A stretch of 64,000 nucleotides of DNA from Azorinus chamasolen (GCA_963576725.1 OY755247.1:13768534-13832533), one strand, 5' to 3'; positions 1 through 9,959 are shown, counted from the first letter of the stretch. Notes: generated from the letters alone by a model not told the origin. Program-made: numbers and translations.

Positions 1-310
1 CTTGTGGGACTAGTCCCACAAGAAAAACTATTTTTGGCTCTAACTTTGGAAAAGAATGATCTGAAAGCTAACCCTAACCCTAACCCTATGTCCCACAACT
101 GGCCAGGTTAATGTCACAAGAAATGGCCAGGTTAATGTCACAAGAGATGGCCAGGTTAATGATTTTACTTGTGTGACTAGTTAGAAAAAGTCACACAACT
201 ACCCATTGGTGAGTGCGGACAGACGGACGGACAGACGGACGGACAGACGGACAGACAGACGGAATCGAGCAAACCTATAGTCCCCCAACCGGTAACCGGT
301 GGGGGACTAA
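1..310 (+). mobile_element. pearl-like repeat, 3' part
   Basis: The stretch opens with a perfect 22-bp palindrome (1-22, arms CTTGTGGGACT). It continues with about 2.5 copies of a 25-bp unit ending TGGCCAGGTTAATG (about 113-170), a GACG/GACA microsatellite (about 216-262) and a terminal hairpin with arms TAGTCCCCC...GGGGGACTA (277-308). Microsatellite followed by a hairpin is the 3' layout of bivalve pearl/Helentron-type nonautonomous elements. Three TAACCC units (about 69-88) are embedded. The true 5' end may lie left of the window. Confidence 0.55.
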
Positions 311-1168
311 TAAACCTCGAAATCAACTCAGCATCAGATCTTGATGCATTAAACATTTTTGTGAAGTTTCATTAATATCTCTCAAATAGTTTTCCCAGAA
401 AACAGCGGACAAACTATTTGCATTATTTTTTAAGGACAAGGGCAATAACTCTGAAACGAAAAATCAAATGATCCTCAGAATCGATTCAGATTCAGATCTT
501 GATGCATTAAACATTTGTGTAAAGTTTCATTAATATCTCTCAAATAGTTTTCCCAGAAAACAGTGGACAAACTATTTGCATGTATTTGCATTATTTTTTA
601 AGTAAAAGGGCCATAACTCCAAAAAGAATAATCAAATGAACCTCAGAATTGACTCAGCTTCAGGTCTTGATGCATTAAACATTTGTGTGAAGTTTCATTA
701 ATATCTGTCAAATAGTTTTCCCAGAAAACAGCGGACAAACTATTTGCATGTATTTGCATTATTTTTTAAGTAAAAGGGCCATAACTCCGAAAAGACAAAT
801 CAAATGAACCTCAGAATCGACTTAGCTTCAGATCTTGATGCATTTAACATTTTTGTGAAGTTTCATGAATATCTGTCAAATAGTTTTCCCAGAAAACAGC
901 GGACAAACTATTTGCATATTTTTTAAGGACAAGGGCCATAACTCTGAAATGAAAAATCAAATGAACCTCAGAATCAACTCAGCTTCAGATCTTGATGCAT
1001 TAAACATTTGTGTGAAGTTTCAATAATATCTGTCAAACAGTTTTCCCAGAAAACTGCGGACAAACAAAATGTTGACGGACGAACGAACGAACGAACGAAC
1101 GAACGAATGAACGGACGGACGGACAGGGCCACGACAATATACGACCACCTTTATTAGGTGGGCGTATA
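311..1168 (+). mobile_element. pearl-like repeat with five core units
   Basis: Five degenerate direct repeats begin near 314, 473, 640, 807 and 966 with CCTCAGAATCGACTCAGCTT-like sequence (period 159-167 bp). A GAAC/GGAC microsatellite (about 1074-1127) and a hairpin TATACG..CCACCT / AGGTGG..CGTATA (1138-1168) follow. No coding potential is seen. It lies directly behind another 3' end of the same class, suggesting tandem or serial insertion. Confidence 0.65.
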
Positions 1169-1339
1169 AAAATCAGCTAATTATTTATTAATCATTATTT
1201 TTTATAATAAATATTCATGGAGTAAAGGCTAAAAAAATATTTTGAAAAACAATCGGAATGTCGAAAAGGTTCGGAGACGAATGAATCCCTACTGTCTGCA
1301 AAAGTCAACTAAGATTTGCCTGGTGCTGAAAGTTATTTA

Positions 1340-1544
1340 CAGTAAAACTTATCTCAAGTGACCATTTTTTTATTGAACGTCAGTGTTTTAAAAAGCAGCA
1401 GGTTCCTTAATGCAGGTCAAATGTAAAGCAGAAAGCTCCTATAGGAGCTTTCTGCATTACTTTTGACCTGTATTAAGCTACCACCTTTCTTGCAGACCCA
1501 AAACTATACCTCTTTTGGATAGCCGCTTAAGACAGGTTCTACTG
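1340..1544 (+). mobile_element. T1 MITE (pogo-like, TA target)
   Basis: Termini CAGTAAAACTTATCTC and the reverse complement of GACAGGTTCTACTG are flanked by TA on both sides. The centre is a hairpin reading GCAGAAAGCTCCTATAGGAG on one arm. No ORF. Confidence 0.75.
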
Positions 1545-1770
1545 TAGAATGTGCTCTATGTTTTTATATAATTATTTTCTTATCAAGAGAACTTGATTAT
1601 CCAACGGGGCGGCTAATAGCATTCACATGTATATGAAGATATATGAGACAGATGATCTAGCTTAACTCTCTGATAGCTGAACTGTCAAAGTGGAATGGTC
1701 CATCATTGTTTTAATGCTAGAATCCATTCAGTATGAAAAAGTGTATAATATGCGAGAGAATTTTGAAAAA

Positions 1771-1836
1771 CAAACAGTGCAGACCCTGATCAGAGATCTC
1801 TTCTAGAAGCCCTCTGATCTTGGTCTACACTGTTTG
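1771..1836 (+). repeat. hairpin core of a decayed TTAA MITE
   Basis: Inverted arms CAAACAGTGCAGACC / GGTCTACACTGTTTG surround CTTCTAGAAG. The surrounding termini are eroded, so the family is uncertain (P4- or P9-like). Confidence 0.5.
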
Positions 1837-1954
1837 TAAATGTCATTTCACTCGTTTCCCGCCTTCAAAGGGTCAACTATTATCATCTTAAATGTCGTCT
1901 GCAAAAACAAAATTGTCAGCTGTATCTAATAATAAAAGTATTCTTCCATTTCAT

Positions 1955-2240
1955 TTCAAAAATAGGAAGTGTCAGTTTGGATCCTGATGAGACATCAAGT
2001 TTCTTGACATCTCGTATGAATCAAAACCGTATACATAAGTTTTCACAAATGTCGCAGCTAGCACGTGAAGAGTTTAGGCATCCTTCTAACTGGGCTTTGC
2101 CATTCTGTCTTGGAGAAATAAAAAAACAGATCAGAAAGTCTCCATTAGGTATCCTGTCACACATTATTTTTATTTTTCGCAAGCTAAATAATAGGCGTCT
2201 GCAAAGGAAAAACGTTGCCTGCTTCAGTTTCCACAGTTAA
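1955..2240 (+). mobile_element. P5-like MITE remnant
   Basis: A hairpin with arms GTTTGGATCCTGATGAGAC / CTCGTATGAATCAAAAC lies at 1975-2030. It is followed by GCTAGCACGTGAAGAGTTTA, resembling the P5 short end. An 87-codon open frame starting at 1977 runs straight through the hairpin and is not considered a gene. Confidence 0.4.
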
Positions 2241-2345
2241 TATTCCTAGCCTTTTTCTTCCAAATTATACCCATACTGTCAATTGTTTGGATATAGATAA
2301 GAATATAGTAACTGATGCTTTTGTCTAGATCCAAGCTACAGACTG

Positions 2346-3535
2346 TCAGTAAAACCCGGATTATTCGAACACTAAAACAAGTATCAATATCTGTCTTGGA
2401 GACAGGTGGCAGCTTTCTGCAGGGTGTAAGTCAAGCAGCAAGCTCCTCTAGCAGCTTTCTGCAGGACTCTACTCTGTATTAAGCACAGGGTGTTAGTCAT
2501 GCAGCAAGCTCCTCTAGCAGCTTTCTGCAGGACTTTTACTCTGTATTAAGCACAGGGTGTTAGTCATGCAGCAAACTCCTCTAGCAGCTTTCTGCAGGAC
2601 TTTTACTCTGTATTAAGCACAGGGTGTTAGTCATGCAGCAAACTCCTCTAGCAGCTTTCTGCAGGACTTTTACTCTGTATTAAGCACAGGGTGTTAGTCA
2701 TGCAGCAAACTCCTCTAGCAGCTTTCTGCAGGACTTTTACTCTGTATTAAGCACAAGGTGTAAGTCATGCAGCAAACTCCTCTAGCAGCTTTCTGCAGGA
2801 CTTTTACTCTGTATTAAGCACAAGGTGTAAGTCATGCAGCAAACTCCTCTAGCAGCTTTCTGCAGGACTTTTACTCTGTATTAAGCACAAGGTGTAAGTC
2901 ATGCAGCAAACTCCTCTAGCAGCTTTCTGCAGGACTTTTACTCTGTATTAAGCACAGGGTGTTAGTCATGCAGCAAGCTCCTCTAGCAGCTTTCTGCAGG
3001 ACCTTTACTCTGTATTAAGCACAGGGTGTTAGTCATGCAGCAAACTCCTCTAGCAGCTTTCTGCAGGACTTTACTCTGTATTAAGCACAAGGTGTTAGTC
3101 ATGCAGCAAGCTCCTCTAGCAGCTTTCTGCAAGACTTTTACTCTGTATTAAGCACAGGGTGTTAGTCATGCAGCAAACTCCTCTAGCAGCTTTCTGCAGG
3201 ACTTTTACTCTGTATTAAGCACAAGGTGTAAGTCATGCAGCAAACTCCTCTAGCAGCTTTCTGCAGGACTTTTACTCTGTATTAAGCACAAGGTGTTAGT
3301 CATGCAGCAAACTCCTCTAGCAGCTTTCTGCAGGACCTTTACTCTGTATTAAGCACAGGGTGTTAGTCATGCAGCAAACTCCTCTAGCAGCTTTCTGCAA
3401 GACTTTTACTCTGTATTAAGCACAGGGCTAAAGTCATACAGAAAGCTCCTCCTAAAGGAACTTTCTGCATGACTTTCACTCTGCATTAAGCAGCCACTTA
3501 CCTAAAAAGATATCAATTCTTCTTCACTACAATTT
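2346..3535 (+). mobile_element. T1 MITE expanded by an internal array
   Basis: The left terminus CAGTAAAACCCGGATTATTC and the flanking GACAGGTGGCAGC match other T1 copies, and the right shoulder ATTAAGCAGCCAC is present. The hairpin centre has been amplified into a 67-bp array (separate entry). The right terminal CAGT repeat is eroded near 3535. Confidence 0.65.
2414..3430 (+). repeat. 67-bp tandem array, about 15 units
   Basis: The unit starts AGCACAGGGTGTTAGTCATG and contains the T1 hairpin half-sites (GCAGCAAACTCCTCTAGCAG, CTTTCTGCAGGAC). Units differ at a few fixed positions (GGGTGTTAG versus AGGTGTAAG), and variants alternate in blocks. Each unit carries an inverted repeat, so the array is a string of hairpins. 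Confidence 0.9.
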
Positions 3536-3549
3536 TGAAGTATCTGATT

Positions 3550-3592
3550 GCAAAGGCTTAGAAAGGCGTATTTATGGAGTAAAGGGTTAAAG
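3550..3592 (+). repeat. P2 short-side end fragment
   Basis: TTGCAAAGG..AGAAAGGCGTATTT then ATGGAGTAAAGGGTTAA is the short end of a P2 MITE. The rest was lost or displaced by the preceding T1 insertion. Confidence 0.55.
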
Positions 3593-3627
3593 CAAACATT
3601 CTTTGCTGTAAGTTTGATATTACTTAA

Positions 3628-3832
3628 CCCTTAGCCTGCAAAGCACGACCTAACTGACATTTGCAAACAGCTTAGATCCAGATGGGACACTGAGTAACTT
3701 GGCATCTCATCAGTATCCAAGCTGTTTGACACCCTTTCAAATATAAGTCCAAAGCTTGAACAAATCAGAAGTAAGGGACAATGGCAACAGATCGGAGCTT
3801 AAGCAGACCTCATGTTCATAGCAGGCTAAGGG
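3628..3832 (-). mobile_element. P8 MITE (TTAA target)
   Basis: Termini CCCTTAGCCTGC / GCAGGCTAAGGG are flanked by TTAA on the left and TTAG on the right. The hairpin CAGCTTAGATCCAGATG...CATCAGTATCCAAGCTG lies close to the left end. Confidence 0.75.
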
Positions 3833-3840
3833 TTAGATAT

Positions 3841-4012
3841 ATAGTAAAATCTTGATTATTCAAACACTAAAATATGTATTGTTATCGATCTTTAAGACAG
3901 GTGGCAGCTTAATGCATGGTGAAAGTCATGCAGAAAGCTCCTCTAGGACCTGCCTTAATAATAAGCGTCTAAAGTCTTCTATACAGAAAATTAGAGTAAT
4001 TGAGATTTTACT
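3841..4012 (+). mobile_element. T1-related MITE, hairpin half lost
   Basis: Left end TAGTAAAATCTTGATTA is inverted at the right as TTGAGATTTTACTA. The interior has AGACAGGTGGCAGCTTAATG and one hairpin arm, then diverges after CTCCTCTAGGA. It abuts the T3 element at 4016. Confidence 0.5.
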
Positions 4013-4015
4013 ATA

Positions 4016-5130
4016 CAGTATAACGGCATTATTTCGACTCTCGTTTTTCCGAGATACCCGCTTATTCCGAGGGAATGTTGAAGTCCCGGCTCAAATTCTA
4101 TCAAATCTCATTGAAAATACCTGCATTAATCCGAATAGCGATAATCCGAAAATTCGAGCATGTGTGCTGGTCCCGCGGATCATTCTGGTTCCCTTTATTG
4201 ATTGTTTAATTCGAGCACGGTGTTTTCCCACCTCCAAGGTAATTATTCACACCTTCTCGATACGTGGTCGTGACCTTTTGAAAGATCCGTCTATGGGGCA
4301 TTACATCTTCCGAATGTGTGAATAACACATTCATTGAATGCAGACTTTACTTTGGTGTAAATAATGATGATAATTTAATAGACTGAAGTCTTAATAAACA
4401 AAGAGTCACACTCATAATTTGCATACGTTCGCAAACGTGTAGTGCTTTTTCGGTACCACTGAATGTGTGCCATATAACGTCTTTCAGCTTTAAATGTTGT
4501 AATAGTGCAGTGCTTTTCGTGTAGTGCTTTGAAATTCGCAATATTTTTGCTACTTTTAGACAGTCTCGTTCATGCAGACTCTTGCTACGAGAGATGAACG
4601 AGAATAACTATGTCAGACGAAAAAAGCTGAGTGTTCCGGTTATTAATTAATTTGGTCACTCGCCCCGATTTTCCTTACTACGAAACAGCACGGGAACGAA
4701 ACGAAAATGTTTGTTTGTGCACCCAAATCAGCACCAACAACTAAATTAATGTCGACAAATGGAAAAATATGCAAAATAGACGACATAACGCTACGACTAT
4801 TCTAGGGATATGTCTAAATGGTTTGAAACAAGTTTTGAGTTTATTGTGAAGGGTCCGTCGAACGGACCCATACAAATTATACTGAAACTTCGGTCGCCGA
4901 TGTGAATGGTGTTTTCTGTTATCACTTATATAAGGAAAGAATCGATGGATTATATATCCATTGAAGTTTATGATAATGTTAAAACAGTTTACTGTGAAGA
5001 AATACGCTTCCTCTCGTCATCAAACAATGCTTTGAAAATGACATAAAATGCTCTCGGTTCTTTCGAGCATCGCGATAATCCGAGGTTTTTGCCGATTCCC
5101 GATGGTGCTCGAAATATCGCCAATATACTG
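4016..5130 (+). mobile_element. T3 element, copy 1
   Basis: Termini CAGTATAACGGCATTATTTC and, inverted, CAGTATATTGGCGATATTTC are flanked by TA (4014-4015, 5131-5132). The 1115-bp interior has AT-rich and CpG-containing sequence without a transposase-sized ORF. It is a nonautonomous pogo/Tigger-like element. Two more copies lie at 10206-11186 and 37146-39407; short open frames on either strand here recur only because the DNA repeats. Confidence 0.75.
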
Positions 5131-5149
5131 TATGTTTCTTTCTAAAGCT

Positions 5150-5330
5150 GTTCATTCACATCTTATCTGCTGAATAATTAAAACTGGCTCATCCCTTTCT
5201 GAATATTACTTCAACAACAAATTGTATCAATGAAGAAAATCTTTTATGACAAAAAGTGCAGACCCTGATCAAACGGCTCCCATGGAAGTTCTTTGATCTG
5301 GGTCTACAGTGTTTGCAAAGTATTATACAC
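5150..5330 (+). mobile_element. P9-like MITE fragment
   Basis: Matches the P9 copy at 58797-59005 (AAAACTGGCTCATCCCT, TGAAGAAAATC) and has the hairpin GTGCAGACCCTGATC...GATCTGGGTCTACAGTG. TTAA ends are not intact. Confidence 0.5.
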
Positions 5331-5655
5331 TTGGTTCTCACATTTTACGGGTTAAAAGTCTGGCACCTTTACATCATTACCAATACCATTAGCATGTGGG
5401 AAATCTAGTATTTCAGTCACTTGTATGCAGCAATGGGTTAATACACTTTTAACTGGATAATTAACATAAAGTATTCAATGAAAAGCAAAATGCTACAAGC
5501 AAAAAAAAAAGAAAGTATTTAATAAGTATCATGGCCCGCTGGGCTTACCATACATAACCATTTTATGCATGTTTGTATAATGATAAACGCATGCAGAACA
5601 ACAGATGAACGTGTATATACTCAAATACTGAAATCATCATTTCTCCACAAATCCT
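5331..5655. other. stretch with no recognised feature
   Basis: AT-rich sequence with a short poly-A run near 5505. Open frames are short, and no splice-flanked or repeat signature was recognised. Confidence 0.5.
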
Positions 5656-6086
5656 ATGTTGTGACCACTCTTTAGAATCGTCTGGTCATCAGGGTCTGCT
5701 CTTTTTGCTTTTAAAACCCTTTCCTCCATAAACACGCCTTTCTACGCCTCTGTGTGTAATAACCACTTCTTGAAACCATTGTGATAAATAGAGCATTTGC
5801 TCCTATAGGAGCAAATGCTCTATTTATCACAATGGTTTCAAACTATAAATTCTAAAATTTTACTTTTCTCTAGTAAATGCTCCATTTGGGTAGATTCATG
5901 CAAAATCTCAGGGTGGGTCTAAAAATAGCCTATGGAGGAAAGAGTTAATGAATTCTATACATCTGATTCCACTGTTGTTACCATTGCAAAAACCTTTCTT
6001 TTTCATATGCCATCATAAATATTATGCTAATTAATAATTATTCAAACATACATTTTTTCTGACATGAATATTCATGGAGTAACAGG
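5656..6086 (-). mobile_element. P2 MITE interrupted by P6
   Basis: The P2 hairpin arm (GATCAGGGTCTGCTC) before 5711 continues after 5948 with TCTGATTCCACTGTTGTTAC, then CATATGCCATCATAAATAT and GAATATTCATGGAGTAACAG, ending at TTAA 6087-6090. The P6 element sits between the two halves. A P11 half-hairpin (about 5640-5690) precedes it. Confidence 0.65.
5715..5944 (-). mobile_element. P6 MITE nested in P2
   Basis: Flanked by TTAA at 5711-5714 and 5945-5948. The centre is a long near-perfect hairpin with arms GAAACCATTGTGATAAATAG and CTATTTATCACAATGGTTTC around TGCTCCTATAGGAGCA. The long side contains TTTTCTCTAGTAAATGCTCC. Confidence 0.8.
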
Positions 6087-6090
6087 TTAA

Positions 6091-6238
6091 TTAGATGAAT
6101 CTTTTTAATGTCCTGTGAGAACGGGATTGTTTGGCCATGGCAGAATTGTTGATACAGATCTACAGTATTTCGTAAGCAAACAGAGCAGACATATAGGAGC
6201 TGTCGGATCTGGGTCTACTCTATTTTCAAAGGCGTAAA
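6091..6238 (+). mobile_element. P2 MITE, left-truncated
   Basis: Starts inside P2 (TTAGATGAATCTTTTTAATG), has GGCCATGGCAGAATTG and the hairpin AGCAAACAGAGCAGAC...GTCTACTCTATTTTC, then runs into a P5 element. Confidence 0.55.
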
Positions 6239-6247
6239 GTGTGTTAA

Positions 6248-6445
6248 CACTTTCGCAGTCAATGTCGCATTCATGATTACCTATGTAAAGAGTTTGAATC
6301 CAGATGAGACGCCGAGTAACTTTGCATCTCATCAGGATCAAAACTATTTGGCATCTCATCCAGATCCAAACTGTTTGTTACTGTGACTATTTTTTTAAAA
6401 CAAAAAGAAAATTATAGCAGACAACAAAATTTGGCAGTGAAAGAG
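6248..6445 (-). mobile_element. P5 MITE (TTAA target)
   Basis: TTAA at 6244-6247 and 6446-6449. The hairpin TTTGAATCCAGATGAGACG...CATCTCATCAGGATC is near the left end, with an extra repeated arm CATCTCATCCAGATCC downstream. Right end GGCAGTGAAAGAG. Confidence 0.65.
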
Positions 6446-6449
6446 TTAA

Positions 6450-6811
6450 AGAAAGTCAAAGTTACTTACAGTAGCAGCGAATTGAAACATCAGGAAAAAC
6501 TAGGACACTTACCTGAAAATAAAAAATAGAAATATGATAATAAATGCTCACCAAGAAATGAATAACAGGAAGCATCTGGATCGAAACTGTTTCAAACATT
6601 ATTACAAACTCTCACCCCGAGTCAACTAATCACAATAACTTTGCAATAGTATTTAGTACCAATGACCTTGACATCAGAACCCCCCCCCCCCCCCGCTCTC
6701 TCGTCAACATGCTTTTTTGTTTGTTTAGCAAGATAGTTAACTATTTTCCACAGTGGCCATGACCATAGGACCCCCCCCCCCCCCCCCCCCCCAAAAAAAA
6801 AGATGTAAAAC
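6450..6811. other. stretch with two poly-C runs
   Basis: No gene or known repeat is seen. It holds a run of about 16 C (about 6680-6695) and a run of about 22 C followed by A9 (about 6771-6801). Exact lengths are prone to assembly error. Confidence 0.6.
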
Positions 6812-7279
6812 CTATAGTTCGATTTCGAGCGCTGAGCCTTGACTGCACTTTTCTATTTATAGAAGTTGCAACCATTCTAATTTATGGGTAAGTGGACAAT
6901 GATTGTCACACCAAGCTCGTAGTAATCGTGCAGAATTAGTATATACAGTAAAACCCCGCTAATACGACCATCTAAAAGGGGTATAATTATGGGTGCTAGA
7001 TGCAGATGGTAGCTTAATGCAGGACAAAAGTATTGCAGAAAGCTCCTAGAGGAGCTTTCTGCATTACTTTTGTCCTGCATTAAGCAACCACATGCTTACA
7101 AATACACCCATGTTTATTCATTAAGTGGTCACATAAGAGGGGTTCTACTGTATATGCATATTACAGGTCTGTATAACCACAGCTAACTCCGGAACAAATA
7201 CATGGTTTGTGACGCGTTTAACTTCCACATGTGGACTTGTCCTAAAGGTCACAGCTCACGGGTCAAAATCGAACTATAG
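6812..7279 (+). mobile_element. element with CTATAGTTCGATTT inverted ends
   Basis: Left CTATAGTTCGATTTCGAG is inverted at the right (CAAAATCGAACTATAG). Further subterminal similarity is weak. A T1 MITE (6946-7150) is inserted inside. Superfamily unknown. Confidence 0.5.
6946..7150 (+). mobile_element. T1 MITE, well preserved
   Basis: Termini CAGTAAAACCCCGCTAATAC / GAGGGGTTCTACTG are flanked by TA. The long central hairpin (about 7015-7083) has arms GCTTAATGCAGGACAAAAGT and ACTTTTGTCCTGCATTAAGC around AGCTCCTAGAGGAGCT. Confidence 0.85.
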
Positions 7280-7489
7280 TGTTGTTTTATACACACTATC
7301 TGTTTACAAAATTTGGTAACATTACATAATGTCCTAGGTGTTAGGATTTTCTATTCTTAGCAACAATTTCTTTGACCTTGACACAATTTAAAAACACAAC
7401 AGCTACACTACCAAAGATTTGTCTCTATGCAAGCTATCAGTACCCTTAGTTTTTTCAACCTCTTTTAAGATCTGGACTTTGATTTGATC

Positions 7490-7680
7490 TATATCTCTGT
7501 ACAAGCTATGTTACAAATTTCTCAACTTTGACTTGATATATAATATCTCTGTACAAGCTATATTTCAAATTATCAGGACTTTGACTTGATATATGATATC
7601 TCTGTACAAGCTATATTTCAAATTATCAGGACTTTGACTTGATATATATCTCTGTATAAGCTATGTATACAAGAACTAAT
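7490..7680 (+). repeat. 53-bp tandem repeat, 3-4 units
   Basis: Units start ATCTCTGTACAAGCTATATT and include GACTTTGACTTGATATAT. The third and fourth units are nearly identical and the outer ones degenerate. Confidence 0.75.
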
Positions 7681-7717
7681 TTCACCCTCTGACAGTGGTA
7701 AACACATGCACATTCAT

Positions 7718-7765
7718 TTGCAAACAATGTAGACCTCTGATCAAGGTCTGCATTGCTTGTCATTC
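7718..7765. repeat. small hairpin remnant
   Basis: GCAAACAATGTAGACCT...AGGTCTGCATTGCTTG: a TTAA-MITE hairpin with its centre deleted. Confidence 0.4.
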
Positions 7766-7857
7766 AAAATCATCTAGCAAACTTAAGCCTTTTATACTGT
7801 GTGGACTGATGGGCTATTCCACTGAACACTGATGGGCTATTCCACTCTGAAAATTCA

Positions 7858-8275
7858 GTGTTGACACCAGCCACTCAGTCCGGCCCATCAACGTGCTGGC
7901 CTGCAAACATAAACACATTACACAACCGCCCATCAACATGCCTACATAAACAACCCACTCAGGAGCCCATCAACAGACTGGCTCGTCTACCCAAACAACC
8001 CATTCAGCTGCCCATCAACATGCTAGCCCACCTACTCAAAAAACCCATTCTGCCATCCATCAACAAACAACCCACTCACAGCCACCCATCAACATGACGG
8101 GCCACCTACTTATACATTGACCCACTCAGCAGTCCATCAACAAACAACCCACTCAGCCACCCGTCAACATGCTGGGCTGCATACTCAAACAACTACTCAG
8201 CTATCCATCAACATGCTGGCCCGCCTACCCAAATAAATCACACAGCCGCCCATCAACATGCCTCCCTAAACAAAT
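7858..8275 (+). repeat. degenerate minisatellite, unit about 45 bp
   Basis: About eight diverged copies contain CCCATCAACATGCTGGCC followed by CCTACCCAAACAACCCACTC. Composition is A+C-rich on this strand, so one frame stays open for 79 codons (P/T/N/H-rich). It is read here as repeat-derived rather than a gene. Confidence 0.75.
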
Positions 8276-8315
8276 CGAAGAGCTGATTTATATAACAAGG
8301 GCTCAACTGTAGGTT

Positions 8316-8452
8316 TTCTCCATTGTTTTTCAAAAATCATGATAGAATATCAAGTAGTTTGAATCCTGATGAGACGCTAATTAATATTCCTGGTGTCTCG
8401 TCTGGATTAAAACTAATCATAAATTTGCTGCAATTAGTGTGCAAAGAGTCAA
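8316..8452 (+). mobile_element. P5 MITE remnant
   Basis: Hairpin AGTTTGAATCCTGATGAGAC...GTCTCGTCTGGATTAAAACT, followed by TTAGTGTGCAAAGAGTCA resembling the P5 short end. Confidence 0.55.
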
Positions 8453-8519
8453 GCCTTAGTTGTCAAGCTGTTCACTAACATAAAATGACCAGCAGAAAAG
8501 CACTCAAAGTGACTATTAA

Positions 8520-8722
8520 CCCATTCCCTCATATTGACGCCATTTGACGCCTCTGTAAAAGTTACTTTCTGAAACCATTGTGATAAATAAAGCAAATGCT
8601 CTATTTATCACAATGGTTTCAAACTACACAATTTTGAAATTTTCCTTTTCTCTAGATAATGCTCATTTTTGGTAGATTTATTCAAAAAGGTAGGATCTAA
8701 AAATAGCTTATGAGGAAATGGG
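8520..8722 (-). mobile_element. P6 MITE (TTAA target)
   Basis: TTAA at 8516-8519 and 8723-8726. Ends CCCATTCCCTCATATTGACG / GAGGAAATGGG. The hairpin arms GAAACCATTGTGATAAATA / TATTTATCACAATGGTTTC have lost most of the usual centre. The long side keeps GAAATTTTCCTTTTCTCTAG, the sequence equivalent to the DIRS target at 43627. Confidence 0.8.
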
Positions 8723-8754
8723 TTAAACACTTAATAAACATGGAAGTCTTTTAA

Positions 8755-8995
8755 CCCTTTCCTTCATATAAAGTTATTTAACGCATCTGCAAACAGAGTG
8801 GACCCAGATCAGATGGCTCCTACAGGAGCTGTCTGATCAGGGTTTTCTCTGTTTGCTAATGGAATTTGAAAGATCCCTTTCTTTACTTTCTAAAATGGCT
8901 ACAAAGTTCCTAATTCCATATTTCATTATAACATTTTTGTTCACGAGTATTCCGTAGGTATGGAAATTTGGAGTAAACATAGAACAGGGAAAGGG
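8755..8995 (-). mobile_element. P1 MITE
   Basis: TTAA 8751-8754 on the left and TTGA 8996-8999 on the right. Hairpin GTGGACCCAGATCAGATGGC...TCTGATCAGGGTTTTCTC. The long side has AAAATGGCTACAAAGTTCC and ends ATAGAACAGGGAAAGGG. Confidence 0.85.
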
Positions 8996-9062
8996 TTGAT
9001 CCTTAGTGATGACAATCTATTCATCAACATAAAATGTCTGAATAAAAAATTAATACAGTTAA

Positions 9063-9295
9063 CCCTTTCATCGCCAATGTCACATAAATGCACCACAACA
9101 AATAGTGCAGTCCAAGACCAGACGACGCCTTTTCAAGGCGGAGTCTGATCAGGGACTTCACTTTTTGTCTCAATCTCTATATTTGTGCTTTATTACTGTG
9201 AAAATTGCATTTATTTATCTCACTTCCTTATTGTACAGAATGATTTAATGAAAACTGGACTGCAGACGACAATTAGAGATTTGGCGCCGAAAGGG
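9063..9295 (-). mobile_element. P10 MITE
   Basis: TTAA at 9059-9062 and 9296-9299. Ends CCCTTTCATCGCCAATGTC / GGCGCCGAAAGGG. The hairpin (about 9100-9168) carries the arms AAATAGTGCAGTCC and GGGACTTCACTTTTTG. Confidence 0.75.
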
Positions 9296-9346
9296 TTAAA
9301 CCTCTCTAAAGTGACGATTAAAGTAATTAACATGGAAGTCTTTTAA

Positions 9347-9680
9347 CCCTTTACTCCATGAATATTCATGTTAAAAATAATGACACCATGAATATTAACT
9401 AGATTCAGTTTTCATGTCACATGGGCACATGAATATTAACTAGATTAAGTTTTTATGTCACACGGGCACATGAATATTAACTAGATTCAGTTTTCATGTC
9501 ACACGGGCACATGAATATTAACTAGATTCAGTTTTCATGTCACATGGGCACATGAATATTTGGTCATAGTAGAAACTAGAATTTCATAAGCAAACACGGA
9601 GCAGACGCTGATCAGACGGCTCCTACAGTAATCTACTCTGTTTGAAATGGCATAGAAAGGTGTATTTATGGAGGAAAGGG
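9347..9680 (+). mobile_element. P2 MITE with internal 41-bp array
   Basis: TTAA 9343-9346 and 9681-9684. Left end CCCTTTACTCCATGAATATT; right ATTTATGGAGGAAAGGG. Hairpin at about 9590-9640. The left side is expanded by about four copies of a 41-bp unit beginning CATGAATATTAACTAGATTC (about 9380-9556). Confidence 0.8.
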
Positions 9681-9701
9681 TTAAAGCAGGTGACTGCTTA
9701 A

Positions 9702-9888
9702 CCCTTTCCTGCATATAAACGTGTTTTGCAAACAGACTAGACCCAAATGCTATAGGATAGATCTGTTTCCTTTGTGTCTAAAATGGCTAAAATGTTCCGC
9801 CTTCCATATTTCATTATAACTACTTTGTTCATGAATATTCCGTAGGTATTTAATTGAAATTTGGAATAAATATTGAACAGGGAAAGGG
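9702..9888 (-). mobile_element. P1 MITE with partly deleted hairpin
   Basis: TTAA 9698-9701 and 9889-9892. Long side as in P1 (CCTTCCATATTTCATTATAA, ATTGAACAGGGAAAGGG). The hairpin is reduced to AACAGACTAGACCC...GCTATAGGATAG. Confidence 0.8.
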
Positions 9889-9892
9889 TTAA

Positions 9893-9955
9893 AGCTGAAC
9901 AAAAAGCTACATGAGCTTTCAGCACTCTGCATAATTTTACCCTGCCTTTAGCTAT
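9893..9955. repeat. T1 hairpin scrap
   Basis: AAGCTACATGAGCTTTCAGC with ACTCTGCATAATTTTACCCT resembles one T1 hairpin arm between two P1 insertions. Confidence 0.35.
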
Positions 9956-9959
9956 TTAA

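Noticed and set aside
69..88. telomere-type TAACCC repeats
   Set aside because: Only three units inside a dispersed repeat; not evidence of a chromosome end.
2414..3430. CRISPR-like regular array
   Set aside because: Units are contiguous 67-bp tandem repeats of a MITE centre without unique spacers; eukaryotic context.
3852..4325. 157-codon open frame on plus strand
   Set aside because: Runs across a T1 fragment and into the T3 element; the T3 part recurs at 37.2 kb without keeping the frame. No domain.
4347..4541. similar small minus-strand peptides at 4347-4541 and 37432-37656
   Set aside because: Similarity follows from the T3 DNA repeat; frames differ at their ends and no transposase motif is present.
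5780..5840. hairpins as intrinsic terminators or tRNA/miRNA genes
   Set aside because: They are MITE centres repeated dozens of times; no tRNA cloverleaf, B-box or U-tract logic was found.
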